From the NCBI RefSeq assembly GCF_000209165.1, contig NC_009046.1, positions 682,001-746,000 of the forward strand: a DNA stretch of 64,000 nucleotides, read 5' to 3'. The notes under the pieces are model-generated. The model worked only from the letters and a program-made list of their open reading frames with translations. It ran no database searches and had not been told where the DNA came from. This stretch comes from Scheffersomyces stipitis CBS 6054. Lineage: Eukaryota > Ascomycota > Pichiomycetes > Serinales > Debaryomycetaceae. The position numbers were made by a program, and so were the translations under genes. Shown here piece by piece: positions 61,700-64,000 of the stretch. Position 1 is the first letter of the stretch. Every line of letters begins with the position of its first letter.

Positions 61700-63220
61700 A
61701 TGTTCTTTAGCAAACAGATCAGGCCAGCTTCTTTTATTACTCAAAAGATGCATCGCTTCCTGTTGAAGTCATCCTTTTCGTCAGCCACGAGATTGTTCTC
61801 CAAGGACTCTCAAAGTTGCAAGACCGAATTCCTTGACCGGTTCGGATTGCAGTTTGACGAACTGGAAGGTTGCTTCTATGCTTACAAGTGCCACTCAAGA
61901 TTGCCATATGGAGGGCTCACGAACTTGAACAAGATCATGGAGCTCTTTGAACATGGCAACCCTGAAACACAACTGGCTGCTCCTAATGCTAACAAGCTCG
62001 TCCAAAGATTCTCTGAAGGTGTCCGAGTCATTCAGAAGAGTCTTGACTTTGCTAGCTTTGGCAGTTATCGCAGGGGAGAAAGCAATAGAAATTCAACCGC
62101 TGACATCAGCAACATCTCCACAACTGAGAAATCTGGAATTCTGGTTCCACTTAATAGTGGAGAATCTTTGAGATCTTACAGGCTCGATATAGCATTTCCG
62201 GATATTTCTCTCTGGGGCGATTGCAAGGAGGTTTTTGAAAAATACAACAGCAAGTTTGAGACTAAAATTATTATTGCACCAACACCCAGTGATTCTCAAT
62301 GTGCTACTGCGAGTTCTACAGTAGTTGAATCGCACGATTCTCCTACTCCAGTTACTTCTGAAACCAAAGCTGAGTTTGCTTTATGTGAACAGGTCTGCCC
62401 TTGCGAATCTGAGTCAACCACTGACTTCACTGAGCCAGGAGCAACGGCAGAGGTCGAGAAAAATACGCTTTCTGAAGAAGTTTTTCATTCAGATGAAGCT
62501 TCATCTGCAGAAGACTCTTTCCTTGACTCGGAATCAACAGCTAGCTTTATAGAACAGGAATCAGCAGAAGCACAGAATATTGTTTCTTCTTCTGTGGTGA
62601 CTCGGTCAGATGAGTCTTCACAGTCTGAAGTGTCGTCTACAGAAGAAGGTAATTCGTCTCCGTCGGACTATCAGCCAAATACCGATTCGACCGAACACGA
62701 AGAGTCCGCACAAGTCGCAGATCTTGCTTCTCCTGAAGAGACTGATCAATTTCAAGCATCTTTGTCTTCATCCTGCGAAGAATCGACTTGTTCTGAGGAT
62801 CTAGATAGGTCTTACGACTTCGACTGCAGCGACCAAGACGACGGCCCAATCGTTGGTCGCGAGCTTTCTATCAAGTTTAATACTGGTCGGTTGTTCAATG
62901 ACCAGGAAGAGTATGTTGATGCTGATACAGGAGTCGAATACCGCTTCAACCAGTGGGGCGATCCAGAGGAACTTGTTCCTTACGGATTCAAGAGACTCTC
63001 TTCTCCTTCCAACACCAGAGAGCCAATGAGGTCTGTAATCCGAAACTTGGATCGCAGACCCCAAACCACCGCACAGTATTCCACTGATCCTGTCAGTCTT
63101 GAAGACCTTCGCAAAGCCAACCTTAGGGCATGCAAACGTGAAGCTTCAATCCTAAATGATTGTGTTTCTAGTCTGGAATCCATTCGTGCTGATATTGCAT
63201 TGACCAGTACTAGCCCGTAG
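61700..63220 (+). CDS. Acidic Ser/Glu-rich orphan protein, possibly mitochondrial
   Basis: 506 residues from the ATG at 61700 (the frame opens one codon earlier with GTG). I recognise no family. N-terminal 35 residues are rich in Arg, Lys, Ser and Phe without acids (MFFSKQIRPASFITQKMHRF), like a mitochondrial presequence. Residues 40-180 look folded (EFLDRFGLQFDELEGCFYAYKCHSRLPYGGLTNLNKIMELF). Residues 195-380 are a low-complexity acidic Ser/Thr/Glu region, and 385-506 look folded again (LSIKFNTGRLFNDQEEYVDADTGVEYRFNQWGDPEELVPYGFKRL). A strong TATA suggests regulated expression. Possibly a lineage-restricted gene. Not a transposon or viral protein by anything visible. Confidence 0.7.
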   Translation: MFFSKQIRPASFITQKMHRFLLKSSFSSATRLFSKDSQSCKTEFLDRFGLQFDELEGCFYAYKCHSRLPYGGLTNLNKIMELFEHGNPETQLAAPNANKLVQRFSEGVRVIQKSLDFASFGSYRRGESNRNSTADISNISTTEKSGILVPLNSGESLRSYRLDIAFPDISLWGDCKEVFEKYNSKFETKIIIAPTPSDSQCATASSTVVESHDSPTPVTSETKAEFALCEQVCPCESESTTDFTEPGATAEVEKNTLSEEVFHSDEASSAEDSFLDSESTASFIEQESAEAQNIVSSSVVTRSDESSQSEVSSTEEGNSSPSDYQPNTDSTEHEESAQVADLASPEETDQFQASLSSSCEESTCSEDLDRSYDFDCSDQDDGPIVGRELSIKFNTGRLFNDQEEYVDADTGVEYRFNQWGDPEELVPYGFKRLSSPSNTREPMRSVIRNLDRRPQTTAQYSTDPVSLEDLRKANLRACKREASILNDCVSSLESIRADIALTSTSP

Positions 63221-63664
63221 TCTAAATAGACTGTGGAAGACACTCTAATATATAATAATCCGAAAAACACTTTCAATAGTTTCAAGATTCCAGTATATAC
63301 TACGGTGTTGTACTACTCATAGTAGAACAATGGAGGCCCTTGCCTAATTGAGATATCTTTTATGTGTATAATTGTCCAACAAACCACATTTCTAATAATG
63401 TAGAATTAGTCAATTGTATTTAGCGCTACTTACACCTACTGATACATCTGGGATCATTTCTGTGCTGACTTGAATAGAGCTATTTCTAAGAGTTGTGCTC
63501 TCTCATTTGGTAGTATCGCTTTGTAAAATGTTGCACCCAAGTATTCCGTAGGTTGTGTATAGGAAAGGTTGCATACATCCATAAGAGAAAATCATATAAC
63601 TGGAAATTAAATCTTATCATTGCTCCTTACTACCAAAATACAAAATTGAAGCAATTTACTCTCT
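63221..63664. other. Intergenic region before the SRAP gene
   Basis: 444 bp, AT-rich, between head-to-tail genes. No extra ORF or RNA gene seen. Confidence 0.45.
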
Positions 63665-64000
63665 ATGTGTGGTAGATTTGCTTTAGGATTTGTACGTTTA
63701 TGTATTCTATTCACAATTGAATTTTCTTCAATTGGCTCTACTAACAAATCAATAGAGTGTAGAGGATCTTCCTCAACAGTTCAACGAAACCGCGCTATAC
63801 AATAACAACGATACTTCAGCTTTCAGAGAAGTTTCCGACGGAGTATATGAGACAAACGCCATACAAGGATCTGAAGAAAATATCCGTGTACAATTTGATG
63901 TTTCCAGAGTTCACAATTGGTATCCTTCCTACAATATTGCACCTACCAATGCTGCGTTAATGATCTATATGGTAAACACAAGTGATGCTGACTACAGATA
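63665..64000 (+). CDS. SRAP-domain (HMCES/YedK-type) protein, spliced, 3' truncated
   Basis: Exon 1 63665-63691 encodes MCGRFALGF; exon 2 begins at 63756 and runs off the window. The join reads MCGRFALGF-SVEDLPQQFN, and about 81 exon-2 codons are visible up to NWYPSYNIAPTNAALMIYM. MCGRF with catalytic Cys2 at the mature N-terminus and the WYPSYNIAPTN block are the signatures of SRAP proteins, which form a covalent DNA-protein crosslink at abasic sites in single-stranded DNA to protect them (HMCES/YedK); the yeast member is YMR114C. Cys2 is unmasked by methionine removal. The intron after codon 9 separates the nucleophile from the rest of the fold. The remaining catalytic Glu/His residues lie beyond the window. 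Confidence 0.9.
63692..63755 (+). other. SRAP gene intron (64 nt)
   Basis: Donor GTACGT at 63692, branch box TACTAAC at 63739-63745, acceptor TAG at 63753-63755, phase 0. Short, and the donor is the same GTACGT variant as in CDC12. Confidence 0.9.

Overview
The window is nuclear DNA of a budding yeast, most likely a CUG-Ser clade species of the Scheffersomyces/Spathaspora type (species is inference). Introns are few, lie near gene starts, have GTAAGT/GTATGT/GTACGT donors and an exact TACTAAC branch box, and nearly every recognisable product is a Saccharomycotina protein. Leucine is written mainly TTG; BMH1 has no in-frame CTG, which fits a genome where CTG is read as serine. Residues discussed here use the standard code, so any Leu from CTG may really be Ser.

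Layout. 1-8.5 kb: 3' part of ARX1, a 2.7 kb gene-free stretch, the 14-3-3 gene BMH1, and the spliced septin gene CDC12. 8.5-14.1 kb: two convergent Zn2Cys6 transcription factors. 14.1-20 kb: a 3.4 kb gene-free stretch, then the GPI wall protein gene ECM33 with a 987-nt intron. 20-30 kb: LIP2, a PXA-domain protein, COQ4, a spliced DUF4112 gene, CNL1 and a spliced GGA adaptor. 30-40.7 kb: a secreted FAS1 protein with a Kex2-type repeat prodomain, SPC19, a Far9/Far10-type FHA protein, a PCI (Csn7-like) protein, SDH4, an Mgr3-like protein and ERF2. 40.9-44.6 kb: an overlapping pair of unrecognised ORFs, DLT1 and SEN15. 45.8-55.5 kb: a globin, BNI4, a small unrecognised gene, CSL4 and PDR16. 56.9-64 kb: a UPF0047 protein, SPP1, MGS1, an acidic orphan gene, and the spliced 5' part of an SRAP-domain gene cut by the window end.

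Gene order supports the calls. Globin-BNI4-CSL4-PDR16 matches S. cerevisiae YNL234W-YNL233W-YNL232W-YNL231C in order and strand. SPC19 divergent from the FHA gene matches YDR201W/YDR200C. LIP2, COQ4 and ERF2, the CDC12/GGA pair, and the Mgr3-like/SRAP/DLT1 trio also recall linked S. cerevisiae genes. The genes are ordinary housekeeping loci (ribosome export, septins, lipoylation, ubiquinone, complex II, trafficking, chromatin, DNA-damage tolerance) and do not form an operon-like system.

The most unusual items are the FAS1 precursor with five about 23-residue repeats punctuated by Lys-Arg and Ste13-like dipeptides, a globin ending in a polybasic CaaX motif, the TAATG-overlapping ORF pair, and repeated TCAGACA motifs flanking BMH1.
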